Part shown: piece after piece, positions 1 to 6,917 of the stretch
Layout of the letters: every line of letters begins with the position of its first letter
How positions within the stretch are numbered: the stretch's first letter is position 1
The notes under the pieces: model-generated
What the model was told of the DNA's origin: nothing
What the model saw: the letters and a program-made list of their open reading frames with translations, nothing else
Database searches by the model: none
Source of the DNA: Hansschlegelia zhihuaiae
GTDB taxonomy: Bacteria; Pseudomonadota; Alphaproteobacteria; Rhizobiales; Methylopilaceae
Direction: 5' to 3'
Assembly (NCBI RefSeq): GCF_004103825.1
Contig: NZ_RYFI01000019.1
Span: 18,015 to 82,014, forward strand
DNA length: 64,000 nt
Made by a program: the position numbers and the translations under genes

Positions 1-2
1 TC

Positions 3-602
3 GTTTCCATCGCGATCGCGCTCCGCGGCCTTCACCGAGACGGCCTGCTCGAACCAGCGCGCGCCAACGGGATCGCCGGGCGCGGCGCGGACGTCATCGA
101 ACTGCTCGGCATCGTTTCTCGTCTCGAGGATGAGGCCGAGATCCGGGAGCGTCTCGGCGAGCCCGGCGTCGCAGATCTACACGTGCGAGCGGCGGGTATG
201 GAGCGGCTGGCGCTGGAGCTCCTCGACGCCGGCGGCTGGCTGGCCGTATTCGACGCCGCGCCCGATCATGCCCGAAACACCTGGGAAGCGCTCGCCGCCG
301 ATCTGAGTGCGGCACACGCTCAAAAGGTCAAGCCTGCACCTGATGGGATCGAGGTACAGGTCGATATGGCTCGGCGCACGATGCACGTGCGGATGTCCAT
401 GCGACCGCTACTCGACCGCTGGTGGATCGGCAGGCTCTTCGGCCCTGGCCGGCCCGGTCACCGCTGGCCGATGGTCGGCGGGAAAATCCACGGCGACCCG
501 CGCTCGGTCGACGGGGATGAGGTGATGATCGTGGCCGTCGTTGAGGGCCAGACAGCACGCGGGCTTAGCGGGCTGGACTACGAGCTTGGGAGGCCGGCGT
601 GA
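3..602 (+). CDS. Hypothetical protein, C-terminal part (open at left edge)
   Basis: The frame is open from base 3 to a TGA at 600-602, so the gene starts outside the window; 199 residues are visible. A segment beginning GGWLAVFDA and followed by HARNTWEAL resembles the GGWELVYWSAG...ARTAWAETV segment of the next gene, and a shorter GGW motif recurs in the gene after that. The three therefore look like diverged tandem paralogues. Its stop overlaps a GTG at 599. No catalytic or membrane motif is visible and I do not recognise the family. The function is unknown. Confidence 0.6.
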   Translation, partial: VSIAIALRGLHRDGLLEPARANGIAGRGADVIELLGIVSRLEDEAEIRERLGEPGVADLHVRAAGMERLALELLDAGGWLAVFDAAPDHARNTWEALAADLSAAHAQKVKPAPDGIEVQVDMARRTMHVRMSMRPLLDRWWIGRLFGPGRPGHRWPMVGGKIHGDPRSVDGDEVMIVAVVEGQTARGLSGLDYELGRPA

Positions 603-640
603 GCGCGTTCGATGCCAAAGACCCTGCGCGACGCCGAGAT
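599..640 (+). repeat. Duplicated gene-start sequence (copy 1; copy 2 at 1066-1105)
   Basis: About 38 bases here match 1066-1105 almost exactly, including a stretch reading CCAAAGACCCTGCGCGACGC. Copy 2 encodes the start MSAFEPKTLRDA of a full gene. Copy 1 has one extra base after TTCGA, which puts PKTLRDA into a short frame from the ATG at 612, ending at a TGA (654-656) that overlaps the next ATG. Copy 1 is either a frameshifted relic of a duplicated gene or a short upstream coding frame coupled to the next gene. Confidence 0.7.
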
Positions 641-652
641 CGCGAGGGGCGA

Positions 653-1069
653 ATGACTTCTGACGCGCTCATCCTCGCATTGGCCGCCGACGTCGCGACG
701 GCCCATCGGACCGGCCGGATCAGCCGACCTGTCGCGACCGCGATCCTGACGCGGCCGAGCCCGATCGCTTTATCGTTGGCTGGGCTCGGAGAAATCGGAG
801 GCCGGATCGACGCGGCCGGAGGCTGGGAGCTCGTCTACTGGTCCGCCGGCTCGGAGGCGCGCACCGCCTGGGCGGAAACCGTCGCACTGATGCTTGAGCA
901 ATTCCCGCGGCTGGATGGATGGGCGCTTGTCGGAGAGGTCGACGGCCGGACAATGGCGGCCGGAAATTTCTCGCACATCAGCGTCGGCGCCGGGTACGCG
1001 ATCGGGTTTTTCGACGCCGTCCGGTTGGGCTCGCAGGCGAGGCGTGAGACCGAGATTCCGAGATCATGA
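653..1069 (+). CDS. Hypothetical protein, tandem paralogue of its neighbours
   Basis: A 138-residue soluble protein with no recognised domain. It carries GGWELVYWSAG and FPRLDGWALVGEVDG and resembles the upstream partial gene around the GGW motif. I chose the ATG at 653 because it overlaps (ATGA) the stop of a 14-codon reading frame at 612-656. A longer in-frame GTG start at 599 is possible but would begin inside a duplicated sequence read in a shifted frame. The stop overlaps the start of the next gene, so this is an operon. The function is unknown. Confidence 0.55.
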   Translation: MTSDALILALAADVATAHRTGRISRPVATAILTRPSPIALSLAGLGEIGGRIDAAGGWELVYWSAGSEARTAWAETVALMLEQFPRLDGWALVGEVDGRTMAAGNFSHISVGAGYAIGFFDAVRLGSQARRETEIPRS

Positions 1070-1371
1070 GCGCGTTCGAGCCAAAGACCCTGCGCGACGC
1101 CGTCGTCGTGATCGGGCTGCTGACCCGCGCCAACGCGGATCGTGGGTTCATCGGCCGCGAGGAATCCGCGCGCCTGCTCTCCATGAGGGAGCCCGACCTG
1201 CTCTTGGTCGTTGTGGAAATCAACGGGCTCCGGCTTTCAGGCGATCACGAGGGCGCGTGGCAGCTGTTGCAGGCCTTGTCGCTTATCGTCGTGGCGGGCG
1301 GATGGCCCGCCGTTGTCGCGGACCCCGAGGCCTCGGCTCAGTGGCCTAAATTCTGGAGGCCGGGGGAATGA
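1066..1371 (+). CDS. Hypothetical protein, third member of the tandem set
   Basis: A 101-residue protein starting MSAFEPKTLRDA, with a leucine-rich middle and a GGWPAVVAD segment near the end that recalls the GGW motif of the two upstream genes. The ATG overlaps the stop of the previous gene, and the stop overlaps the ATG (1368) of the phosphoesterase gene, so all are probably translated from one transcript. No known domain was recognised. The function is unknown. Confidence 0.55.
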   Translation: MSAFEPKTLRDAVVVIGLLTRANADRGFIGREESARLLSMREPDLLLVVVEINGLRLSGDHEGAWQLLQALSLIVVAGGWPAVVADPEASAQWPKFWRPGE

Positions 1372-2180
1372 GGCTCTGGGTGATCTCCGACCTGCACCTG
1401 TCCAAGATCGCGGCGCAGTCCGGCTGGCAGCCTCCGCGCGTGGACGCCGACGTCGCGGTCGTGGCCGGCGACATCGTGGAGGGCGTCGGCTTCGCGCTGA
1501 ACTGGCTCTGGTTGACGATCACGCGCCGGATGCCGGTCGTGTGGGTCGCCGGGAATCACGAGTTCTACGGCGAGATACTGCCCCAGGCCCGCCGGCACGC
1601 CCGGACCTACGCCGATCGCGTGCCGAACCTGCACCTGCTCGACGACAGCCAGACCGTGATCGACGGCGTCCGATTCCTCGGATCGACCCTCTGGACCGAC
1701 TACAAGCTCTATGCCTTCGGCGAGCGGGCGCGCCAGGAGGGTTCCATGCGGGTCGCGGAGCGTCTGCCCGATCACGCCCAGATCTTGATGGAGGCGCCGG
1801 AGCCGGGGAAGATCGCGCGCCGGTTCTCGGCCGCCGACGCGCTGGAGCTTCACGAGACCAGCGTCGCCTGGCTGCGGTCCGCGTTCGAGATCGAGCACGA
1901 CGGCCCGACAGTCGTCGTGACCCACCACGCTCCGCACCCACTCTCGGTCGCGGAGAGATGGCGTGGCCACCCCAGCACGCCGAGCTACGTCAGCGATTTG
2001 AGTTCCCTGATCGACGCCGGCCAGCCCCGGCTCTGGAACCACGGGCACACCCACGTCAGCCTCGACTACTCGATCAAGCCGATGTTTTCCGGCCTGCGGG
2101 ACACGCGCATCATCTGCAACGCGAAGGGCTACGCCGGCGAAAACCCGAGCTTCGACTGGGGCCTGGTGGTCGATGTCTGA
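1368..2180 (+). CDS. Calcineurin-like metallophosphoesterase
   Basis: A 270-residue protein with the complete metal-binding set of the family in order: SDLHL near residue 8, AGD near 34, GNHE near 61, THHAP near 184 and HGHTH near 224. These residues normally hold two metal ions and hydrolyse phosphate esters or phosphodiesters; the substrate cannot be read from sequence. There is no signal peptide, so it should be cytoplasmic. It overlaps the upstream gene by 4 bases and the downstream gene by 8. A second, longer member of the family follows at 2679. Repair, nucleotide turnover or defence are all possible roles. Confidence 0.9.
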   Translation: MRLWVISDLHLSKIAAQSGWQPPRVDADVAVVAGDIVEGVGFALNWLWLTITRRMPVVWVAGNHEFYGEILPQARRHARTYADRVPNLHLLDDSQTVIDGVRFLGSTLWTDYKLYAFGERARQEGSMRVAERLPDHAQILMEAPEPGKIARRFSAADALELHETSVAWLRSAFEIEHDGPTVVVTHHAPHPLSVAERWRGHPSTPSYVSDLSSLIDAGQPRLWNHGHTHVSLDYSIKPMFSGLRDTRIICNAKGYAGENPSFDWGLVVDV

Positions 2181-2556
2181 TCGCCCGCGCGACCTCGGCG
2201 ACGTCGTCAACGACATCGAGCGCATTCGACACGAAGCCGGCCGTCGCGCGCCCGGGCAGAAGCCCGTGGTGGAGCCGTTCTACGACAGCCGAGATCCGGA
2301 CGCCGTCGAACGCGCGGCCGCCGCGATCGAGCAGTGGACTGACCCCGGCGCCCGTCGATGGTCGACCCCGCTCCGCCGGTACGCCGCAGAGCTCAGGGCG
2401 CCGCTCGCTGTGCCCACCGAAGCCGAGCTCGTACGGCGTTGCGTCACCGGCGAACACGACGTGACCACGCTCCGGGAGATACTTCAGCTCACGCTTGTCG
2501 AGACGATGGACCTGCTCATCGGCTACCGGGCCAAGCCTCGGGACGGCATGCATTGA
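2173..2556 (+). CDS. Hypothetical protein coupled to the phosphoesterase
   Basis: A 127-residue protein whose ATG lies 8 bases inside the end of the phosphoesterase gene, indicating translational coupling and perhaps a functional pair. It is rich in charged residues and alanine, with no membrane segment and no recognised motif. Its C-terminal half (EAELVRRCVTGEHDVTTLRE) looks helical. I do not recognise the family. Confidence 0.55.
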   Translation: MSDRPRDLGDVVNDIERIRHEAGRRAPGQKPVVEPFYDSRDPDAVERAAAAIEQWTDPGARRWSTPLRRYAAELRAPLAVPTEAELVRRCVTGEHDVTTLREILQLTLVETMDLLIGYRAKPRDGMH

Positions 2557-2610
2557 GTCACGCTGACGCACCCTCATTTCGAGCTTGCGGCTTGCGACTT
2601 GATCTACGGG

Positions 2611-2639
2611 TGACCTGCCCATGACCTTTCGATAGGTCA
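2611..2639 (+). promoter_or_regulatory. Hairpin or operator module, copy 1
   Basis: TGACCTGC, three bases, then a 6-bp stem TGACCT / AGGTCA around a 6-base loop. The same layout recurs at 60241-60269 as TGACCTGC, three bases, TAACCT / AGGTTA, where one stem pair changes from G-C to A-T with pairing kept. It lies 40 bases before the TTG start of the second phosphoesterase. It could be a protein-binding site or a structured leader. Confidence 0.5.
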
Positions 2640-2678
2640 AGAAAATACAAGCCTAAACCACTGATAAGGCTGACTAAA

Positions 2679-3773
2679 TTGCGCTTTCGCGTGTTTTCCG
2701 ACCTGCATGTGGACGCCAATGACGGGCTCGCGGTCCCGCTGGATTTGAGCGACTGCGACGCCGTGATCGTGGCCGGCGATGTGAGCGAACGGCTCTCAAC
2801 TCGGGTGCTCGACTGGCTGGTCGAGAACATCGCGATTGCCGGCGCGCCGGTCGTCTACACCCCGGGCAACCACTGCTATTACGGCAAGCGTTTTCCTGCG
2901 GAGCTCGACCGGGCGGTCGCCGCGTTCGAATCCGCCGGGATCAGCCTGCTCGCGCGCGGGCAGAGCGTTCAGATCGGTGACGTTTTTGTGGTCGGCGCGA
3001 CGCTCTGGACCGACTTCCGGCTGACCGGCGACCAGCGGGCGGCGATGCTTGCAGCCTCGGATCGAAGGTCGGGGATGAACGACCACCGGAAGATTCGACA
3101 TGGCGCCGGCTCGCGGCCGTTCCTGCCTAGCGACGCCGTTCGGGAGCACGCGGCCGCGGTCGAGGCGATCACCCGGTCCTGCCGAAGCGCTCGTGCGGCT
3201 GCCGATTCGCTCGTGCCGGGCGGTGGCCCTGCGGATACGCTCGTGGCCTGCAAAAACGTTCGCGGGCGTGCAGAAAAGTTCGCAGATGAAGGCCGGCCTG
3301 CAAATCCGCTCGCGCGCAAAAACGCTCAGCCGATCGCAGGAACCTTCAGCGGCGACGACGACGTCGCAAATCCGTCCTGCAAAAACGATTACGAGCCTGC
3401 AAAAACGATTACGAGAGCGGCCGAGCCTGCAAATGTCGTTGTGGTCACCCACCACGCGCCGAGCCCGAGGTCGCTGCGTGGCGGCCAGGTGACCGGCCTG
3501 CTGGACGCCGCCTATGCATCCGATCTGGAGAGCCTGATCCTCGACCTGCAGCCAGCCGCCTGGATCCACGGGCACGTCCACCGATCCGTCGACTACGAGA
3601 TCGGCCGCACACGGGTGGTCTCGAATCCGCTCGGCTACGTCACCCAGGTCGGGCGCGGCAAGGCGGCGCGGATGCAGCTCGAGAACCCGGAATTCGATCC
3701 GTCCTTCACGATCGTCGTCGGGCGCGAGACGCCGCCGGAGGATGAGGCGGCGATCGGGGATTTATGGCGCTGA
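2679..3773 (+). CDS. Calcineurin-like metallophosphoesterase with a repeat-derived insert
   Basis: A 364-residue paralogue of the enzyme at 1368, with a likely TTG start that places the first metal motif (SDLHVD) at the expected distance. Family motifs are SDLH, AGDV, GNHCYYG, TLWTDF, THHAP and HGHVH. Between the TLWTDF region and THHAP there is an extra segment of roughly 80 residues (about 167-246) encoded by degenerate 20-bp repeats, absent from the shorter paralogue. It is rich in A, P, K and R and is probably disordered. All metal ligands remain, so the enzyme may still be active. A gap of about 120 bases separates it from the previous gene. Confidence 0.85.
   Translation: MRFRVFSDLHVDANDGLAVPLDLSDCDAVIVAGDVSERLSTRVLDWLVENIAIAGAPVVYTPGNHCYYGKRFPAELDRAVAAFESAGISLLARGQSVQIGDVFVVGATLWTDFRLTGDQRAAMLAASDRRSGMNDHRKIRHGAGSRPFLPSDAVREHAAAVEAITRSCRSARAAADSLVPGGGPADTLVACKNVRGRAEKFADEGRPANPLARKNAQPIAGTFSGDDDVANPSCKNDYEPAKTITRAAEPANVVVVTHHAPSPRSLRGGQVTGLLDAAYASDLESLILDLQPAAWIHGHVHRSVDYEIGRTRVVSNPLGYVTQVGRGKAARMQLENPEFDPSFTIVVGRETPPEDEAAIGDLWR
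3178..3415 (+). repeat. Degenerate 20-bp tandem repeats inside a CDS
   Basis: Units resembling CCTGCnnAnnCGCTCGTGnG begin at 3178, 3198, 3228, 3247 and 3297, with weaker ones between. The last two are perfect 20-bp tandem copies, CCTGCAAAAACGATTACGAG at 3376-3395 and 3396-3415. The unit is not a multiple of three, so successive units are read in different frames, yet the gene stays open. This is an expanded minisatellite-like tract within the phosphoesterase gene. Confidence 0.8.
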
Positions 3774-3916
3774 CGCCATATCCGCGTTTATGGCGCTGAC
3801 GCCATATCCTACCGCTCGGGAGGAACTGGCCTCCCAGCTCCCGAATCCTCCCGAGCGGTAGGAGCTAACCGATCGGGAAGAAACCGGCTCTGAGGGCTCG
3901 AATCTTCCCGATCGGT
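3763..3916. repeat. Array of four hairpins after the phosphoesterase gene
   Basis: Two 18-bp palindromes TATGGCGCTGACGCCATA lie at 3763-3780 and 3789-3806 (26-bp period). They are followed by a 14-bp inverted repeat at 3810-3823/3847-3860 (TACCGCTCGGGAGG) and another at 3868-3881/3903-3916 (ACCGATCGGGAAGA). The first palindrome overlaps the end of the phosphoesterase gene. None has a T-tract, so ordinary intrinsic termination is unlikely. Binding sites, recombination sites or mRNA 3'-end protection are possible. Confidence 0.75.
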
Positions 3917-4378
3917 AAGATTTCAGGCCCCTGGAAACGGTACGGGAGAAGCGAAAAGAAGGGTCCCTTATTTCCGGATCAGCGTGCCCAGACCGGTGCC
4001 CGGACGGCGTTCGCCTGGTTCGGTGCCGGCGGCTCGAAGACCAGACTGATCCTCCTGTTGCCGCAGCGCGGGCATTTAAGCAGGCTCTATAACATACTGG
4101 CCAGAAAAGATAATCCCCGCTTTCAGGCGAGGTTGCGGAGGTCGAGTTCCTCGAAGATGTCGCAGCGGCGGCTGGACGTTTTGTGGTCGACCGGGCCGCC
4201 AACGCACCGTGCCCGGACCCTCCAGCCGGCGCTCAGTGCATCCGCGATCGTTTCCACAGCCGCTATGAGAACATATAGGGAACAATTTCTGGACGGGTCA
4301 ACCCGACTCGGGCACGATCGGGCGATCGGCGGAAAATAGATCACTCCGGCGGAAACGGCGTTACAGGGGGCTTACGAG
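3917..4378. other. Intergenic stretch without a convincing gene
   Basis: Short open frames on both strands here have biased, low-complexity translations and no family signature. Apart from a LexA-type box at 4269-4283 I see nothing supportable. Confidence 0.5.
4269..4283 (+). promoter_or_regulatory. Candidate LexA (SOS) box
   Basis: GAAC-ATATAGG-GAAC fits the alphaproteobacterial LexA operator, a direct repeat of GAAC (or GTTC) with a 7-base gap. The same pattern occurs upstream of imuA at 43923. The nearest genes downstream are a small ORF at 4379 and an SRAP (SOS-response-associated peptidase) remnant. Confidence 0.5.
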
Positions 4379-4594
4379 ATGGCTGAAACCGCTGAGGCTC
4401 TTGGGCCACAGGATTCCGCGCTCGACATCGCCACCGACCGGGCTGTCGAGGCCTGCTACGGCGATGCATGGGACGCTGTCCGAGGTCTCTTGGTCGCGAA
4501 CGCTGCGCTCGAGGAGCAGATCGCCGAGCTCGAGGCTCGAGTGTCGACGGGGTACGCGCGCGGCCGCGTCAGGAGAATAGCCAGATCAGGATGA
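4379..4594 (+). CDS. Small hypothetical protein, coiled-coil tendency
   Basis: A 71-residue protein with an acidic N-terminal half and a helical LEEQIAELEAR stretch that could form a short coiled coil, ending in a basic tail. It is the first gene after the candidate LexA box at 4269. Codon use fits the surroundings, but no family is recognised. Confidence 0.45.
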   Translation: MAETAEALGPQDSALDIATDRAVEACYGDAWDAVRGLLVANAALEEQIAELEARVSTGYARGRVRRIARSG

Positions 4595-4654
4595 CCGCGA
4601 CCGCGGCCCCGCCGATCAGCGGGCCGTACCGATCCGTGCGGATCCGCCAGCGCT

Positions 4655-4854
4655 GGATTCTTCACCACCGAACCCAATGCCGTGATTAAGCCTGCCACCC
4701 GAAAGCGATGCCGGTCATCTTGACGACGGAGGAGGAAATCGACGTCTGGACGAGGGCGGAGTGGTCTGAAGCGAATAGGCTTCAGCGGCCTCTGCCGGAC
4801 GATCAGCTCACTGTGGTAGCTCGGGGATTAAAGTGGGACGGGGCGAACTCGTAG
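4655..4854 (+). pseudogene. SRAP/YedK family C-terminal remnant, frameshifted
   Basis: One frame from 4655 reads [13 protein letters not shown]. After a one-base shift near 4692 the next frame reads [18 protein letters not shown], then [16 protein letters not shown], to a stop at 4852-4854. This is the characteristic C-terminal end of SRAP (SOS-response-associated peptidase / abasic-site-binding) proteins. The catalytic N-terminal cysteine region is absent, so this is a dead fragment. The open piece from the ATG at 4708 is 48 codons. Confidence 0.75.
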
Positions 4855-4905
4855 GTACTCTGATACAGGTAACGGCCTTTTTTTGGCATTGTCATCGCTG
4901 GTTTA

Positions 4906-5658
4906 TTGTTCTCGTATACACGACCAGTTTCGATAGTTGTACTATTGATATTTGGCCTAATATTCCTATATATTTTAATTACATCGTCTGGAAGCTCAAA
5001 TCATTTTCAGACAGCGATCGATAAAGCGTCGTCTGCTGTCCAGGAACACCTCGAGACGCTGGCCCGGAAGCGGCTCGCAACAGTGAGAATAGACGAATAT
5101 GGCGTCATTCATGACGCGGCTTGGCAGAAAGAATGGCGCTACTTCGTCGAGAAGGTCATCCACGCGAAGCTCAACGACAAAGAGCGCAACGCGTTCGACG
5201 CGATGCAGCGCCAGCCGTTGGCTAATTTCAAAGATACGATCATTGCCCCTATCGTGAAGAGAGCCGAAGAGATCGCGGCCAACAGCGCGATACCGGACTT
5301 CATGACCCCGACCGGCTTCGAACAGTGGTGCCAGCGGCGACTGCAGAAACAAGGCTGGATTGCAATAACTACCCAAGCCACGGGCGATCAGGGCGCTGAC
5401 GTGCTGGCCGAGAAGGACGGCTTCCGTGCCGTCGTGCAATGCAAGTATTACACGTCGTCGGTAGGTAATAAGTCAGTCCAAGAGGTCTTCGCCGCTAAGC
5501 AGCACTACCGCTATGACGCTGCCGCTGTCGTCACCAACGCTGGTTACACGGCCTCGGCGCGCACGCTCGCCAGGTCAACAGGCGTCGTGCTGCTGACGAT
5601 CCATGACCTCGACCGCTTTGATGAGTTGATGGACGCGCCTTGGACGAGGGTAGCGTGA
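4906..5658 (+). CDS. Membrane-anchored Mrr-like restriction endonuclease
   Basis: About 250 residues. A strongly hydrophobic N-terminal helix (residues about 8-27) is followed by a charged linker and a C-terminal Mrr-type nuclease domain (residues about 140-245). This begins GFEQWCQRRLQKQGW, continues GDQGADVLAE and has QCKYY, matching the D and Q-x-K positions of the PD-(D/E)XK fold of Mrr-like nucleases. Such enzymes cut modified or foreign DNA. The TTG start is a best guess; the frame is open a little upstream and includes more hydrophobic residues. Its TGA overlaps the next ATG (TGATG). It lies just left of the sspFGH genes, in a defence-island context. Confidence 0.75.
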   Translation: MFSYTRPVSIVVLLIFGLIFLYILITSSGSSNHFQTAIDKASSAVQEHLETLARKRLATVRIDEYGVIHDAAWQKEWRYFVEKVIHAKLNDKERNAFDAMQRQPLANFKDTIIAPIVKRAEEIAANSAIPDFMTPTGFEQWCQRRLQKQGWIAITTQATGDQGADVLAEKDGFRAVVQCKYYTSSVGNKSVQEVFAAKQHYRYDAAAVVTNAGYTASARTLARSTGVVLLTIHDLDRFDELMDAPWTRVA

Positions 5659-6332
5659 TGAGATTTTTGCTTTCCGGCTACGGCTACCGGTCGAAGGTCT
5701 CGGACGGATCCAAGTCATACCGCACCTTGCGCGGACGCATGGGAGCGCTCGACGAAAGTGTCGAGTTCCGGAAGAACGGCATCTCGACCGGTGCGCCGGC
5801 CTTCGTGCTTAAGGCCAAGACGTCGAAGACTAGCGAATACACCTCCGACAACGACGTTGAGATCGTGCTGTTTGACCTGAAGGAGCACGAAGTCCTCGAC
5901 CTGGCAGCGAAGCTGGTCGACTACGCTACCTTTCTACACGAGCAGCGACCCGGTCACGGCTACCAAGGGGCGACAGATCGGGTTCCGGCGTGGGCGTCTG
6001 ACGCTCATCGGGTCGAGTATGAGCGCGAGACCGCGAGAGCATTCGGCCGACTGCTGGCCACCACGATCACCTATGAGAAGAAGGTCAGCTATATTAACGG
6101 CATTATGGGCTACGCAGACGGAATTGTCGCGGCCCTGGCCAGGCGCGTAAGATCCGCAGGAATTTTCGAGAAACTGCGCCAAAACAATTCGCCCGAGCGC
6201 CCGCCGTCACGCGACTTCGGTCTTTGGGATGAGGCGCTGTCTCTCGCCGAACGACTCCAGGGGATGGTGCAGCCGGGCGCGATTGAGCGACGGGAAGAAA
6301 GGCCTCCGCTCAGGCTCGTTGATCCGGACTAG
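5658..6332 (+). CDS. Hypothetical partner of the Mrr-like nuclease
   Basis: A 224-residue soluble protein starting MRFLLSGYGYRSKV. Its ATG overlaps the stop of the nuclease gene by one base, so the two are translationally coupled. It has a beta-rich N-terminal half and helical C-terminal segments, with no catalytic motif I can name. Coupling to a nuclease in a defence island suggests a sensor, inhibitor or specificity subunit, but this is inference. Confidence 0.6.
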   Translation: MRFLLSGYGYRSKVSDGSKSYRTLRGRMGALDESVEFRKNGISTGAPAFVLKAKTSKTSEYTSDNDVEIVLFDLKEHEVLDLAAKLVDYATFLHEQRPGHGYQGATDRVPAWASDAHRVEYERETARAFGRLLATTITYEKKVSYINGIMGYADGIVAALARRVRSAGIFEKLRQNNSPERPPSRDFGLWDEALSLAERLQGMVQPGAIERREERPPLRLVDPD

Positions 6333-6424
6333 GCGAAGTCCAGAGGCTCGCTATAGGGCGCTTCCTGAGTGCGCCGACTAGCGGCTTCGTCAGCCATCCA
6401 ATTTGCCGTCCGGACCGCAAGAAC

Positions 6425-6604
6425 CTAAGCGAATTCGTCATAGCCGCGTGTCTTCGATCGGTCGTTAGTCAGCCCGCACATCTGCTCGGCGTCGATCAGG
6501 ATGGCGGCGTTGGTGCGGATTATCGCCATGTGCGGCAGGACGGTTTTGCCTGGACCGTCATCGATGGTCTGGCCGGCCTTTTGCGCGCCAAGATGACTCT
6601 CCAT
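6425..6604 (-). CDS. Small hypothetical protein (59 aa)
   Basis: Starting MESHLGAQKAGQTIDDGPGK and ending NDRSKTRGYDEFA, this minus-strand frame has balanced composition and no low-complexity bias, unlike the other frames here. It faces the Mrr pair convergently. It may be a real small gene or the tail of a lost one; no family is recognised. Confidence 0.4.
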   Translation of the reverse strand: MESHLGAQKAGQTIDDGPGKTVLPHMAIIRTNAAILIDAEQMCGLTNDRSKTRGYDEFA

Positions 6605-6917
6605 CGCAGCGATGCAGATTAGTCATGTAACATATCAAAGCAGATCGTCACGCTCGACAGCTTAGTGGCGTCAGTGACTGACCCACATCGGTCGTTGGAA
6701 ACGTCTGTTTGGCGAGCCTAATCTCAGCGCTGGTGTGCAACTCTAGCCGGCGCTTGGCAACGCAAGCCTTAATCCAAGTCGACGTCAGCCCTACCGTGGT
6801 CATAACGGCTGTTGAGCTGGCGCAGAAGTCTACCATGGACGTTGGAAATCTACCCTGCCGATTGCGTTGCGGCGCCAGATCGGTAGCGTGCAACCAAGAG
6901 GTGTCGGGGGAATCGGA
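6605..6917. other. Upstream region of the sspF operon
   Basis: Contains a possible 62-codon minus-strand frame (6648-6836, starting MVDFCASSTAVMTTV) that I cannot assign and that would overlap the sspF promoter area. Otherwise only presumed promoter sequence for sspFGH. Confidence 0.3.

Noticed and set aside
1338..2225. Minus-strand frame of 295 codons opposite the phosphoesterase
   Set aside because: An antisense shadow of a real gene in high-GC DNA, with no family signature.
1211..2464. Long plus-strand frame of 417 codons across the first phosphoesterase
   Set aside because: Its translation is arginine/alanine/proline-rich with no motif, while the overlapping frame carries complete phosphoesterase motifs; it is a GC-rich shadow.
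3762..4202. Minus-strand frame of 146 codons over the hairpin array
   Set aside because: Serine/arginine-biased and built from the inverted repeats; no domain and no ribosome site.
4590..4660. Short minus-strand hydrophobic frame (PLIGGAAVAVILIWLF)
   Set aside because: Looks like a single membrane helix but has an in-frame stop just upstream and no usable start codon.
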